Position numbers and translations under genes: made by a program. 64,000 nt of DNA. Source: Cyanobacteria bacterium SIG28 (GTDB lineage Bacteria; Cyanobacteriota; Vampirovibrionia; Gastranaerophilales; Gastranaerophilaceae). The notes below the pieces were generated by a model. The model ran no database searches. It was given only the letters and a program-made list of their open reading frames with translations, and had not been told where the DNA came from. Positions 1 through 9,531 of the stretch are shown here, piece after piece. The stretch is taken from assembly GCA_015152525.1 (NCBI GenBank), contig SUTU01000001.1:62001-126000 (forward strand). The letters run 5' to 3'. The number at the start of each line of letters is the position of its first letter. Position 1 is the stretch's first letter.

Positions 1-1823
1 ATAGACTCTACATATCCTTTTTCATTTTCTCTATCATAACTATCAGACGAAAATTCCCTAAAGAACTTAAACCTTGATAAGTTCATCTCGTCATCACCTT
101 GGAAAAACATCTTTGGACCAGGAATTGTCAAAGGTACTGCCAAACTTAATTTATGTCTGGCTTTCGCTATATTAAATGCTGTTCTTAAATCACCTGTTGT
201 TATAGTTGCAGAATCTACCATTCCATGTTGTCTTGCAAAAGTTTTTAACTTATCATCACTAACAGTATTTAAGTCGTTTTGAACAGAAAACTCTGCTAAT
301 TTTTGTCCAAGATGTGCTGCTCTTTGACCTTTTTGAGCATCGCTTTCACCTGGCACTTTAAAAAACAAACCTAATTCTGCAGCTATCGCTTTTGGTATAA
401 GTCTTGTTCCGTCAATATTGCCGATTTCGTCATGACTCATTACATATTTAACTCTATATTTTGAATTTTTTATCAAATGATCAAGTTTCCACATATCCAG
501 ATCTTTTGAATCAGCTAAAGTATCTTTAAGCACATGCATCAATGGAAAATCCCATTCAGTGTCATAACCAAGTTCTGCAGGATATGTCTGCCAGTTTTTA
601 TAAGCGATATTATTAACATTTTCATCTATCATACCCAAAGAATCTTCATGCGATAACTTATAGGTATTATATTGAGTTGTTGCAAACTTGTTATCACGCC
701 CGTCTTCTGCTATCAAAAATACATCCGGATTATGATGATTTACTTCTTCAACAATCTGTTTTAACAAATAATCAGATGCACAATTTTTCGTCATATCAAG
801 CCTTAGACCATCAACCTTAAATTCATTAACCCACCAAAGCATGGCATTTGCCATCCAATCTCTTACATATTTGTTATTATGTCCTTCATAATTTGGAACA
901 TCGCCGAACTCACCGGCATTTTTTCTGTAAGGACCTGTTTTAGGTAAATAATTTCCATCCGGTCCAATATGATTAGGCACTGCATCCATAATTACATTTA
1001 AGCCGTTTCCGTGGGCATAATCTATAAGTTCTTTAAGTTCTGCTTGAGTTCCCATTTTAGGATTTACGGCAAATTTATCAACACCGTCATAACCCCACTG
1101 AAGTGAAAAAGTATTTTCTACAGGCATAATTTCAATTGCAGTAGCATATCCTTTTGAGACAATATTATCAATGTACCCCTTAGCTTTTTCAAAAGATCCT
1201 TCTTCCGATAACGTTGGAATATTAATTTCTTCAATAAACAAGTCTTCTAAGCCTCTTAGTTTTTCTTCAGGTTTTCTTACAATTCTCCTAGAATCTTTGC
1301 CTTCTAACCAATCTATACTTTTCCATTCATAATTATCAGAATCATAAATCTCACTCCAACCGTTTACATCAGACTGTTGTTTAGAATACGGATCTTTTAC
1401 TATATTAATATTTTTTGCGCCATCTACAACTATATATCTGTATTGAGAACCTGCGCTAGCATTTATATCTTTTGCCTCATAAACACCCTCACCTTTATGC
1501 ACCATCGGATAAATTTTAGTTTCGTTATCTTCTTGATTTAATGCATCTATTGATAAGGCTGCACCTTGTGCAAACACAACTTGAGCCACTCTCTCCCAAA
1601 TTTTACCAAACTTAGTACCTGCTTTATTAGCAACTTCTACAAAAACAGCTTTTGCATCCGGAAAAGAAAATAGTTTAAAATTAGCTTTTCCGGTTTCTTT
1701 CACCAAATTTGCACCCCAACTGACATGCTCACTCATTTGACGTTTAAAAGACTGATTGTAATCTCTATTTTTATTATCATTATTTCTATTAACAGCTAAT
1801 GCAGAAATCTTATCTACTCTCAT
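1..1823 (-). CDS. GH13 alpha-amylase/branching-enzyme-type glucanase (3' end outside the window)
   Basis: About 607 residues are visible; the C-terminus runs off the left edge. The N-terminal third (about residues 30-150) looks like the beta-sandwich that precedes the barrel in branching enzymes and trehalohydrolases. The GH13 barrel follows with its catalytic triad: the nucleophile Asp about residue 343 (GLRLDM), the acid/base Glu about 373 (IAED) and the transition-state Asp about 465 (SHDE). It should cleave or transfer alpha-1,4/1,6 glucan. The exact subfamily cannot be fixed because the C-terminal domain is missing. There is no obvious signal peptide; the N-terminus carries an NQSFKR motif like other clade-specific proteins here. 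The start is the ATG after CATTTCCTC (a GAGGAAATG ribosome site on the minus strand). It is the last visible gene of the ffh-era operon, 49 bases after era. Confidence 0.85.
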   Translation of the reverse strand, partial: MRVDKISALAVNRNNDNKNRDYNQSFKRQMSEHVSWGANLVKETGKANFKLFSFPDAKAVFVEVANKAGTKFGKIWERVAQVVFAQGAALSIDALNQEDNETKIYPMVHKGEGVYEAKDINASAGSQYRYIVVDGAKNINIVKDPYSKQQSDVNGWSEIYDSDNYEWKSIDWLEGKDSRRIVRKPEEKLRGLEDLFIEEINIPTLSEEGSFEKAKGYIDNIVSKGYATAIEIMPVENTFSLQWGYDGVDKFAVNPKMGTQAELKELIDYAHGNGLNVIMDAVPNHIGPDGNYLPKTGPYRKNAGEFGDVPNYEGHNNKYVRDWMANAMLWWVNEFKVDGLRLDMTKNCASDYLLKQIVEEVNHHNPDVFLIAEDGRDNKFATTQYNTYKLSHEDSLGMIDENVNNIAYKNWQTYPAELGYDTEWDFPLMHVLKDTLADSKDLDMWKLDHLIKNSKYRVKYVMSHDEIGNIDGTRLIPKAIAAELGLFFKVPGESDAQKGQRAAHLGQKLAEFSVQNDLNTVSDDKLKTFARQHGMVDSATITTGDLRTAFNIAKARHKLSLAVPLTIPGPKMFFQGDDEMNLSRFKFFREFSSDSYDRENEKGYVES

Positions 1824-1872
1824 TTCCTCTCCAAAATAAAAAAATACTACTATCTAAAAAACACTTAAAATA

Positions 1873-2766
1873 TCAGTTTTCTGAAACATAACCAAAAGTT
1901 TTTAAAACTTTATCCTTCTTTCTCCAGTCTTTTTCGACCTTTACTTCTAAACCTAAAAAGACTTTCTTATCAACTATTTTTTCCAACTCTATCCTTGCTT
2001 CCGTACCAACTTTTTTTAACAAAGCGCCATTTTTACCGATTAGAATTCCTTTTTGACTCTTTGTTTCACAATATATAGTTGCTAATATTCTGTCAATATC
2101 CTCGGCTTCCTTGTATTCATTAACAGTTATTGCTACAGAGTGAGGAATTTCATCTTGCGTATTAAGAAGAATTTTTTCCCTTATAACCTCTTCTGTAACA
2201 GAACGCATACTCTCTTCCGTAACAACATCTTCCGGATAAAGCATTTCACCTTCCGGCAGTTTTTTATAAATATTTGTCAACAAAGTATCCTTATTACGTC
2301 CGGTTTTAGCAGAAACCCTAATAACAGGTATATTTTCATCAAAAAGCAATTTATAAGATATTAAATTCTCTTCTATTTTTTGCTGATTTTTAATTTTATC
2401 AACTTTATTCATAACCAAAATAATCGGTATTTTGGTATCTTTTAACAAATTCTCAACAATCCATTTATCACCTTTACCGGCAGGCTCAGTACCATCAACT
2501 AAAAATAAAATCAAATCAGCATCAGGAACAGCTAACTTAGCCTCATCCATCAAAAAATCACCAAGTTTATTCATCGGACGATGAACACCGGGAGTATCAA
2601 TAAAAATTACCTGACCTTCTTTTTCAGTCAAGATTCCTTTAATTCTTTTTCTTGTTGTTTGAGCCTTATCAGTAGTAATTACAATCTTTTGTCCCAATAT
2701 TTGGTTTAAAAGAGTTGATTTTCCTACATTCGGCCTGCCTATAATAGTTACAAATCCACACTTCAT
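1873..2766 (-). CDS. era: GTPase Era
   Basis: Era is a membrane-associated GTPase that binds the 3' end of 16S rRNA and helps 30S maturation. The 297-residue length is typical. Visible motifs are the P-loop GRPNVGKS (11-18), the switch region TTDKAQTT (31-38), G3 DTPG (57-60) and G4 NKVD (120-123). A C-terminal KH domain carries the GKNG loop around residues 242-245. It lies in a minus-strand run downstream of the U32 peptidase gene (25 bases) and upstream of the GH13 gene. No strong Shine-Dalgarno site precedes the ATG, so translation may depend on coupling. The identification is secure. Confidence 0.97.
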   Translation of the reverse strand: MKCGFVTIIGRPNVGKSTLLNQILGQKIVITTDKAQTTRKRIKGILTEKEGQVIFIDTPGVHRPMNKLGDFLMDEAKLAVPDADLILFLVDGTEPAGKGDKWIVENLLKDTKIPIILVMNKVDKIKNQQKIEENLISYKLLFDENIPVIRVSAKTGRNKDTLLTNIYKKLPEGEMLYPEDVVTEESMRSVTEEVIREKILLNTQDEIPHSVAITVNEYKEAEDIDRILATIYCETKSQKGILIGKNGALLKKVGTEARIELEKIVDKKVFLGLEVKVEKDWRKKDKVLKTFGYVSEN

Positions 2767-2791
2767 ACTACTAATAGTAGCATAAACATAT

Positions 2792-4591
2792 TTATTTTTC
2801 AGGTGTCATAACCAACATTTGACAATTTTTACAATCAAATTTAAGAGGGTACTTATTATCGTATTCATCACGCAAAAGTAAGTTAATAGGCTTTTTACAG
2901 ATATTTAACGCATATTTAATACAGTGTTTGCAACGCATGAGAGTTCTTTCACCGGCATGCGGATTTAATTCAAAAGACGTTTCCAAAACATTAACACCAC
3001 AATTTTCATAAAATTTTCTTGCATATTTGTTATGAACATTAGCTCTATAATCAACTTCTTTCAAATAATAATTTGCATATTTCAGTTTCCCACGTTTTTG
3101 TTTTATTTCTGAATTATATTTTTCTAACCTCGCCTGCATCAATTTATCCAAAAGATTTCTTCTCAAATTATTAATTTCACTTACTGGTAAGAATGGCAAT
3201 TCTGCTGTTACTTTTATATCATTTATATAAAAATCACTCTCGCCTGTCTTTGAGAACTGTTTTATAAAAGTTTCTTGCATCTTTGTTGGATTATTCGCTT
3301 TTTCACCAACAGGAAACTTACACGATACCGTAACAACATCTTCATCAGTAACAGTTATAAAATCACGGTCAACAAGTATATTTATACCTATTTGACGTTT
3401 TACCGGCTTGGATAATATTTTCTCAAATTCGCTGTCAGAATTCCTAAAAACTTTATCATTAACCTTTAAATTTAATTTTTTATTAGGATAAATATAACCG
3501 TTTTCAACCCTATTAACCAAACAACCTTCGCCATTATAATACAAACCGTCTTGAGAATTTACCAATTTATTTGTTTTTATTTTAAAACAATCTGCCTTGA
3601 CCTCTACAACAGAACCTAAATATTCACCTTTTGATTTTGGTGAGTCAAAGTTAAAACAATCAGTTCGCTCTTTCAAAAAATATTCGGTAAAACCTCGATT
3701 AAAACTTTTTTCAGGATTTGGTTCAAAAGCATAAAAACTTTTACCGGAGGATATTCCTTTTCCAAGTTTCTGACGATAATAAGCTACAATATTTTTCACA
3801 TAATTACTATCTTTTAATCGTCCTTCTATTTTAAAGGAAAAAACGCCGGCATCTCTTAATTCTTCTAATAAATTTGATGCATTAAAATCTTTTAAACACA
3901 ACGCATAAATATCTTTTGCTAAAACTTTTCCTTCATCGGTTTCTACAGAATATTTTTTACGACAAGGTTGAGCACAAACACCTCTATTTGCAGAACGGCC
4001 GCCTATATACTGGCTTAAATAACATTGACCGCTCATTGAAACACATAACGCACCGTGTACAAAGCCTTCCAATTCTAAATTCGGATTTTCTTCATGTATT
4101 TTAGCTATTTCTTTCAGACTTGTTTCTCTGGCTAAAACAACTCTCGAAACTCCTATTTCATTAAAGAATTTTATTTTTTGCGGTAAATAATTATCACATT
4201 GCGTACTCATATGCAGAGGTAGGGGTAAACTTTGGGGTAAACTTTGGGGTAAATTAGAAACTTTCTTTTCATTATCCATTTGAATAAATTTTTCCAGAAG
4301 TCCCATATCTTGAATAATCAAAGCATCAACACCGATAGCTTCAAGCTCTTTTGCCATTAAAAAAGCTTCTTCCAGCTCTGAATCTGTCAAAATAGTATTC
4401 ATTGTTACAAAAACTTTAGCCCAAAATTTATGAGCATAGTCAACAACTTCTTTAATATCTTCTAAAGTATTTGAGGCATTTTTTCTTGCACCAAAAGCAG
4501 AAGCGCCAATATATACAGCATCAGCACCGCAATTAATTGCATCAAAAGCCGTAAATTTATCTTTAGCCGGTGCTAAAAGTTCTGTTTTCAT
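2792..4591 (-). CDS. U32 family peptidase / rRNA hydroxylation-type protein with DUF3656-like C-terminus
   Basis: The N-terminal TIM-barrel has the U32 hallmarks: TELLAPAKD at the start, GADAVYIGA, and the family signature around GFVHGALCVSMSGQCYLS, followed by the CxQPC cysteine region. In E. coli, RlhA of this family makes 5-hydroxycytidine in 23S rRNA; other members modify tRNA, so the exact target here is unknown. The C-terminus holds further cysteines (CKHC, CKNC) that could bind metal or an Fe-S cluster. The gene could also start at a TTG 15 bases upstream, but the ATG gives the standard family N-terminus. Odd feature: a 12-bp tandem repeat (about 4222-4253) sits in frame and encodes a SLPQ-SLPQ-SLPLPL stretch inside the domain. 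Confidence 0.85.
   Translation of the reverse strand: MKTELLAPAKDKFTAFDAINCGADAVYIGASAFGARKNASNTLEDIKEVVDYAHKFWAKVFVTMNTILTDSELEEAFLMAKELEAIGVDALIIQDMGLLEKFIQMDNEKKVSNLPQSLPQSLPLPLHMSTQCDNYLPQKIKFFNEIGVSRVVLARETSLKEIAKIHEENPNLELEGFVHGALCVSMSGQCYLSQYIGGRSANRGVCAQPCRKKYSVETDEGKVLAKDIYALCLKDFNASNLLEELRDAGVFSFKIEGRLKDSNYVKNIVAYYRQKLGKGISSGKSFYAFEPNPEKSFNRGFTEYFLKERTDCFNFDSPKSKGEYLGSVVEVKADCFKIKTNKLVNSQDGLYYNGEGCLVNRVENGYIYPNKKLNLKVNDKVFRNSDSEFEKILSKPVKRQIGINILVDRDFITVTDEDVVTVSCKFPVGEKANNPTKMQETFIKQFSKTGESDFYINDIKVTAELPFLPVSEINNLRRNLLDKLMQARLEKYNSEIKQKRGKLKYANYYLKEVDYRANVHNKYARKFYENCGVNVLETSFELNPHAGERTLMRCKHCIKYALNICKKPINLLLRDEYDNKYPLKFDCKNCQMLVMTPEK
4222..4253. repeat. In-frame 12-bp tandem repeat (GGGGTAAACTTT)
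   Basis: Two and two-thirds copies of GGGGTAAACTTT stand head to tail, preceded by a near match (AGGGGTAAAC). On the coding strand it reads AAAGTTTACCCC and gives SLPQ repeats in the U32 protein. The same TTTACCCC core with the same 12-bp period recurs between genes at 38576-38633. Confidence 0.85.
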
Positions 4592-4613
4592 ACATAGAAT
4601 TCCCAATAGACTA

Positions 4614-5894
4614 TTACATTCTTTTACCGAAAATACTTTTTATAAAGTTCATAAAGCCACTACCGTTTTCGACTCTATCTTTGTAAGCTTCATAATTATC
4701 TTTAACAAAAGTATTTCGAGGGTCATAACTTTTAAGTTTATCAATATATTCAAAAGCACCTGCATAATCGCCAATAGAATCTCTAAATATTGCAAGCTTT
4801 TGCAGTGCATTAGTATTGTTAGGTTCTAAATCAACAAGCCTTTCATAAAATTCACACGCTTTAGTGTAATCTTTCAAGCCTTCAAGCTGTACTGCTATAG
4901 TTTCAATAAGTTCGATATCTTTATTGTTGAACTGATAAGCTGTCATAAATTCATTCAAAGCAACTTCTTTATCCCCTTTAACTATATTAAATTTACCCCA
5001 GTTTACGTGTTCATTAAAAGAATCACCTTGTTCTTCATAAATTAAAGCACGCATTTGATATATCAAAGGTGAGTTTGGCTCGATTTTAGCATACTCATCG
5101 ATTTGTTCAAAAGCTTCTTTACTCATCCCTTTTTGGAAATAATATTGAGCCAAAAGAGAATGAATTAAAGCTTGACCTTTATAATTATCTTTAACTTTAT
5201 TTAAGATTTCAAAAGCTTCTTCATTTTTACCGCAATCCATTAATGCACGAGCTTTTGTCAAATCGTGTTTAGTATATTTTAAAGCCTTTTCAGGTTGCGA
5301 ATTTCTTATATAATAACCCGCAAGAATTTCTTCAAATTCTTTAAAACCTCTTTCCTGCAATCCTCGTTCAAGAATTTCAATTGAAGCTACAATACCTTCA
5401 GTTTTTTCATAAAGTTCTGCTAACTTTAAAAATACTACAGGATTTTTCTCATCATAATCTGAAATCTTTAAGTACTCATCAATAGCTTCTTGATACTTTT
5501 CTTGACCCTCAGCTAAACCTGCAAATAAAAATCTTGCCGGTAATGCTTCTTCTTGATCCTTAGCCGCATCAATTGCCTTTTTATAATCGCTTTTGGCATA
5601 ACTTAATTGTTGTTGTAATGCATGAAGATTTCCTCTTAAAAGGTAATATTTGAATTTATCTTCATTTACAAATAAGTCGATTAATTGTTCATGAGCCAAT
5701 ATATTAGGCGGATCAAGTTCTAAAATTTTACCATAATAAGCTTTTGCCTCATCTTTTTTATGCAATATTAACGCAATATGCGCAAGCTTTGTTAATAAAT
5801 CAATATCGCTCTGTTTATGCGGTAATTCTTTTTTATATTCTGCATAAGCTTCTTCGTATTTTTCATCTAACTCTAATTGTTCTGCTAGTTTCAT
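4614..5894 (-). CDS. Tetratricopeptide-repeat protein
   Basis: A 426-residue protein made almost wholly of TPR helical pairs. Repeated patterns such as EAYAEYKKEL, AKAYYGKILELDPPN, EAIDEYLKISDYDEKNP and ACEFYERLVDLEPNNTN are clear, giving about ten units. There is no signal peptide or membrane helix, so it is probably a cytosolic scaffold. The last 15 residues (SGFMNFIKSIFGKRM) form a basic amphipathic tail that could touch a membrane; this is inference. A good AGGAGTG site precedes the ATG. It sits between pth (10 bases) and the U32 gene (22 bases) in the ffh-era operon, suggesting a link to translation or export, but no specific partner can be named. Confidence 0.85.
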   Translation of the reverse strand: MKLAEQLELDEKYEEAYAEYKKELPHKQSDIDLLTKLAHIALILHKKDEAKAYYGKILELDPPNILAHEQLIDLFVNEDKFKYYLLRGNLHALQQQLSYAKSDYKKAIDAAKDQEEALPARFLFAGLAEGQEKYQEAIDEYLKISDYDEKNPVVFLKLAELYEKTEGIVASIEILERGLQERGFKEFEEILAGYYIRNSQPEKALKYTKHDLTKARALMDCGKNEEAFEILNKVKDNYKGQALIHSLLAQYYFQKGMSKEAFEQIDEYAKIEPNSPLIYQMRALIYEEQGDSFNEHVNWGKFNIVKGDKEVALNEFMTAYQFNNKDIELIETIAVQLEGLKDYTKACEFYERLVDLEPNNTNALQKLAIFRDSIGDYAGAFEYIDKLKSYDPRNTFVKDNYEAYKDRVENGSGFMNFIKSIFGKRM

Positions 5895-5904
5895 TAAAAC
5901 ACTC

Positions 5905-6462
5905 CTAATTGTATCTATTTTGCGTAATTGCCATTCCTTCTTTGAAATAACAATTTATTCCGTCTTTTGCATTGGATAAAACCGGCTTTAAAACCTCTAA
6001 TTCTTCTTTGGTAAAATTTTGTAGTACAAATACTTCTGAAGGCAAATTAGGTTGAGGTCCTATACCTATTTTTAACCTTGCAACATCTTTAGTTCCCAAA
6101 TGTTGGATAACTGATTTTATCCCATTATGTCCACCATCGGAGCCATTTGGACGGAAACGCATCTTCCCCAATTCCAAGCTTAAATCGTCATACACAATCA
6201 AAATATCATTTACCGGAATTTTATAATAATCCATAACCGCACGAACGGCTTCGCCTGACAAGTTCATAAAAGTTGTAGGCTTTATTATTAAATAATCATC
6301 TATTCCATTTCTTAAATTAGCCATAAAACATTTGAGTCTGGGGTTTTCTCTAAATGTCAAGCCATTATTCAATGCAATACTATCTGCCAGCATAAATCCT
6401 ACATTATGCCTTGTAAAAGTATATTTATTTCCGACATTTCCCAAACCTACAACGAGTTTCAT
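5905..6462 (-). CDS. pth: Peptidyl-tRNA hydrolase
   Basis: Pth frees tRNA from peptidyl-tRNAs that drop off the ribosome. The 185-residue length fits the family. Catalytic and binding residues are visible: Asn9 in GLGNVG, His19 in TRHNVGF, Asp in the VYDDLSLE segment (about 93), and Asn in GGHNGIKS (about 113). The KPTTFMNLSG segment is also characteristic. The gene is 18 bases after ffh and 10 bases before the TPR gene, so it is almost certainly co-transcribed. GAGGTAAAG precedes the ATG. Confidence 0.97.
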   Translation of the reverse strand: MKLVVGLGNVGNKYTFTRHNVGFMLADSIALNNGLTFRENPRLKCFMANLRNGIDDYLIIKPTTFMNLSGEAVRAVMDYYKIPVNDILIVYDDLSLELGKMRFRPNGSDGGHNGIKSVIQHLGTKDVARLKIGIGPQPNLPSEVFVLQNFTKEELEVLKPVLSNAKDGINCYFKEGMAITQNRYN

Positions 6463-6480
6463 ATCTAACTTCTTTACCTC

Positions 6481-7875
6481 TTATCTGAACCTTCGCATAT
6501 TTTTCATCATTTGGTGCATTGAAAGTTTACCGGCAGCCTGTTGTCCCATCTTACCGCCCATTTTGCCAAACATAGATTTCATATCAGACATACCCTTCAT
6601 CATTTTGCGCATTTGCTCAAATTGATTTATATACACATTGATATCATGTAAAGGAATACCGGAACCTTGGGAAATTCTTCTTTTCCTTGATGAGTTCATT
6701 AATTCTGGATGCTCACGTTCTTCAGGTGTCATAGATTGAATAAAAACTTCAATCCTTTTAAATTGTTTTTCACCTTCGTGAGAAATCATTTGTCTATCAT
6801 CTTTTGACATCTTTAACCCAGGAATCATTCCTAATATTTGATCCATAGAACCAAACATTTTTATTTGAGATTGCATCTTTAAGAAATCATTAAACGAAAA
6901 CTCAGCTTTTGCCATTTTCTTTTCCATTTCACGTGCTGTTTTTTCGTCAAAAACTTCTTGTGCACGTTCAACCAAAGATACAATATCACCCATACCAAGA
7001 ATTCTATCCGCCATTCTTTCCGGATAAAAATCTTCCAAGGCATTAAGTTTTTCGCCTGTTCCTGTTAATTTTATCGGTTTTCCTGTACAGTACACAATAC
7101 TTAAAGCCGCACCGCCTCGAGAATCACCATCAAGTTTTGTTAAAACTAAGCCTGATATATTAAGTTGTGCGTCAAAGTTCTCTGCAACATTAACCGCTTC
7201 TTGACCGGTCATAGAATCAATTACAAGCAACTTTTCTTGAGGTTTAAAAATTCTGTCAATCAACAGCAATTCTGCCATCATCTCTGTATCAATCTGCAAA
7301 CGACCTGCAGTATCAAGAATTAAAATTTGATAATCATTAGATTTTGCGTATTCAATGGCATCACTAACTATTTTTTGAACATCTTTAGAGTCATTATTTG
7401 CAAAAACTTCAACACCAATTTGTTCGCCTAAAGTTTTCAATTGTGTAATAGCAGCCGGTCTGTACACGTCGCAAGCCACTAACAAAGGCTTTTTACCTTC
7501 ATTCTTAAGTTTGACTGCTAATTTTGCAGAAGATGTTGTTTTACCACTTCCTTGTAAACCCAACATCATTATTAATGAAGGCCTTTCAGTTAGATTTAAA
7601 GGTTTAACTTCTTTTCCCAAAAGTTCAATTAATTCATCATGAACAATTTTTACTAACTGTTGAGACGGGTTAACACCGTGGATAACATCTTCACCTTCGG
7701 CTCTGTCTTTTATATTGGAAATAAAAGATTTTACTACTCTTAAATTAACATCGGCTTCTAATAATGCTCTTCTGATTTCTCTTAACGCATCCTGCATATT
7801 TTCAGAAGTTAATTCACTCTGACCGGATGTTTTTGCTATAATATCCTGTAGTTTATCTGATAACGATTCAAACAT
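6481..7875 (-). CDS. ffh: Signal recognition particle protein Ffh
   Basis: Ffh binds SRP RNA and signal sequences and, with FtsY, targets proteins to the membrane. The protein starts MFESLSDKLQ, typical of the family, then the N-domain. The G-domain follows with GLQGSGKTTSSAKLA (about 105-120), DTAGR and TKLDGDSRGG. The methionine-rich M domain fills the last 150 residues (MKMFGSMDQILGMIPG, GMSDMKSMFGKMGGKM). A GTG two codons upstream is possible, but the AAAAGGGTG ribosome site is spaced for this ATG. It is the first gene of the probable operon running down to the GH13 gene. No SRP RNA gene was recognised in the window. Confidence 0.97.
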   Translation of the reverse strand: MFESLSDKLQDIIAKTSGQSELTSENMQDALREIRRALLEADVNLRVVKSFISNIKDRAEGEDVIHGVNPSQQLVKIVHDELIELLGKEVKPLNLTERPSLIMMLGLQGSGKTTSSAKLAVKLKNEGKKPLLVACDVYRPAAITQLKTLGEQIGVEVFANNDSKDVQKIVSDAIEYAKSNDYQILILDTAGRLQIDTEMMAELLLIDRIFKPQEKLLVIDSMTGQEAVNVAENFDAQLNISGLVLTKLDGDSRGGAALSIVYCTGKPIKLTGTGEKLNALEDFYPERMADRILGMGDIVSLVERAQEVFDEKTAREMEKKMAKAEFSFNDFLKMQSQIKMFGSMDQILGMIPGLKMSKDDRQMISHEGEKQFKRIEVFIQSMTPEEREHPELMNSSRKRRISQGSGIPLHDINVYINQFEQMRKMMKGMSDMKSMFGKMGGKMGQQAAGKLSMHQMMKNMRRFR

Positions 7876-7931
7876 ATTCACCCTTTTAACATAAATCTAT
7901 GTTAAAAAGATATCACAAACATGGCTAATTT

Positions 7932-9416
7932 TTAACCCATTGCGCTATAAGTTCGTTCAATATTATCATTAAGAACCTGTTCAATACCCTCTTTTTCTTC
8001 TTGAAGAGCTGCATTTTCTGTTTGAAGAACTTGCATTCTTTGGTCAATACGAGATTCTTTCTCATTTATTTTTGATTTTTCATATTCATACTCAACCATA
8101 GCTTCTTGTTGAGCATCAGAATCATTAACCAAGAAAATATTATCAAAGTTAGATGCAATATTTGTGGTATAGAAATTATCCCAATCATATTGATTAGTAT
8201 TCTCATCATATTCTTTAGTTTGTTTTACCGTTGTAATTGTATACAAGTTATTCTGGAACATTTGGTTCAAATAATCAGGGTCATTAACCTGTTCATTTGT
8301 AACCCAGCCATTTTCAGCAACAGCTGAGAAAATTGCTTCATAAAAATCAATTCTCTTTTCTTCATCTGCTGTTAATAACATATTATTATTGTTGAGTGTA
8401 TCATTATATGTTCTAGTTGCATTATCATATTGTGTTTGCCAAGCGGCGTGATTTTTTTCATAATTCTTATATTCACTACTGTCAACATCATACCAGATAT
8501 ACTCGCCATCAGCGTTTGTTGCGCCACCTTTTGTTCCATATGTAGCAAATAATGCATCTATAAGCGCAGTTACATTAATAGTATAACCATTGCTTGCATC
8601 ACCATAGACAGCAACATTTTCGCCATCCTTAATCTCAGCTGCACCAAATAATTGTTTTTGATTATCAACCCAATCTTCACATGCATCTTCAAATAGAGTA
8701 CTGTTACCACCAAAATATTTTGATAGAGCACCGCATAAAGTGTCCACAACTTTTTCTAATTTATCAGCAGGTGTACTGCCTCTACCATTACTTTTACCAA
8801 GGCTTATTGTTATATTATTTCCTCTATATCCATAAGCTCTTTGCCAATCTTTAACACTGCTAGAAAACGTTTCATTAATACCGGTATCACTACCTGCTTT
8901 TGCTAATAAACTAAGTACACCTTTTTTTTGAGGCGCTTTTGGTTCTGTAGCCTTTAACTTTTCCATTTCCTTTTTTGCAGTATCAACTTCCGCATCGTAA
9001 CGACCTTGATATAAAATTTTAGTTGGGTCAATACCTGTAACTTTAGATAGAACCTGAGTTCTATTTGTATCCCAATCACCTTTTGCGCCATCAGGGGAAA
9101 ATATTTGCGCATATTCTGCATATTTTTTATCCAACACAATTCTACCGGAAGTATCCGAAATCATATAAGGGGTATTTTGATTAGCTGCACTTGGTGTCAT
9201 TAAATTTCCGTAAGTAAGTTCGGAATATGTAACACCGTTGTTTGTTGACCATTTATATTCTTTTTGATTTAAGCCAAATTGATAATTTTCAGAAACTCTC
9301 CTCATATCCCTTGCCAAATCAGCTTTCTGATTAGACAAATTGATAAGCTGCCCGCGAATATCTGTCATTCGTTGGGTTATACATAATAATCTAGCTTGTG
9401 ATGAGCCCATTCCCAT
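7932..9416 (-). CDS. Clade-specific protein with N- and C-terminal coiled coils, unknown function
   Basis: A 494-residue protein I cannot assign to a named family. It begins MGMGSSQARLLCITQRMTD followed by a heptad-rich helix (about residues 15-50), then a long Asn/Tyr/Thr-rich middle (about 55-420) with many short beta-like segments, and ends in a coiled coil (EKSKINEKESRIDQRMQV onward, about 440-490). No signal peptide is seen. The coil-globular-coil plan recalls filament or secretion-substrate proteins such as flagellin-like or type III needle-associated proteins, but there is no sequence match I can defend. It is monocistronic. Its upstream 66 bp closely matches the block before the 14493-14855 gene, suggesting shared control and strong expression. 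AAAGGAAAAG precedes the ATG. Confidence 0.75.
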   Translation of the reverse strand: MGMGSSQARLLCITQRMTDIRGQLINLSNQKADLARDMRRVSENYQFGLNQKEYKWSTNNGVTYSELTYGNLMTPSAANQNTPYMISDTSGRIVLDKKYAEYAQIFSPDGAKGDWDTNRTQVLSKVTGIDPTKILYQGRYDAEVDTAKKEMEKLKATEPKAPQKKGVLSLLAKAGSDTGINETFSSSVKDWQRAYGYRGNNITISLGKSNGRGSTPADKLEKVVDTLCGALSKYFGGNSTLFEDACEDWVDNQKQLFGAAEIKDGENVAVYGDASNGYTINVTALIDALFATYGTKGGATNADGEYIWYDVDSSEYKNYEKNHAAWQTQYDNATRTYNDTLNNNNMLLTADEEKRIDFYEAIFSAVAENGWVTNEQVNDPDYLNQMFQNNLYTITTVKQTKEYDENTNQYDWDNFYTTNIASNFDNIFLVNDSDAQQEAMVEYEYEKSKINEKESRIDQRMQVLQTENAALQEEKEGIEQVLNDNIERTYSAMG

Positions 9417-9442
9417 ATAGCAGCTTTTCCTTTACAATTTTC

Positions 9443-9508
9443 CCTTGATATTATTAGTTACGACATTTTTTAGTAAAACTTTAATATTTTGGAAAAATTG
9501 TTACAAAA
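9443..9508 (-). promoter_or_regulatory. Shared 66-bp upstream block (copy 1)
   Basis: Read on the minus strand this block runs from TTTTGTAACAA to TAATATCAAGG, ending 26 bases before the ATG of the 494-residue protein. It aligns over its whole length, with one-base gaps, to 14404-14469 before the 120-residue gene. Shared words include TTTTGTAACA, CAAAAT, TAAAGTTTT, AAAAAATG(C/T)CGTAA and TAATAT. TAATAT is the likely -10 element. Confidence 0.65.
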
Positions 9509-9531
9509 ATTTACAAAAAAACAAAAAAGTT

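Noticed and set aside
4591..4606. Longer U32 start at TTG
   Set aside because: The five extra residues do not match the usual family N-terminus and the ATG follows GGGA at better spacing.
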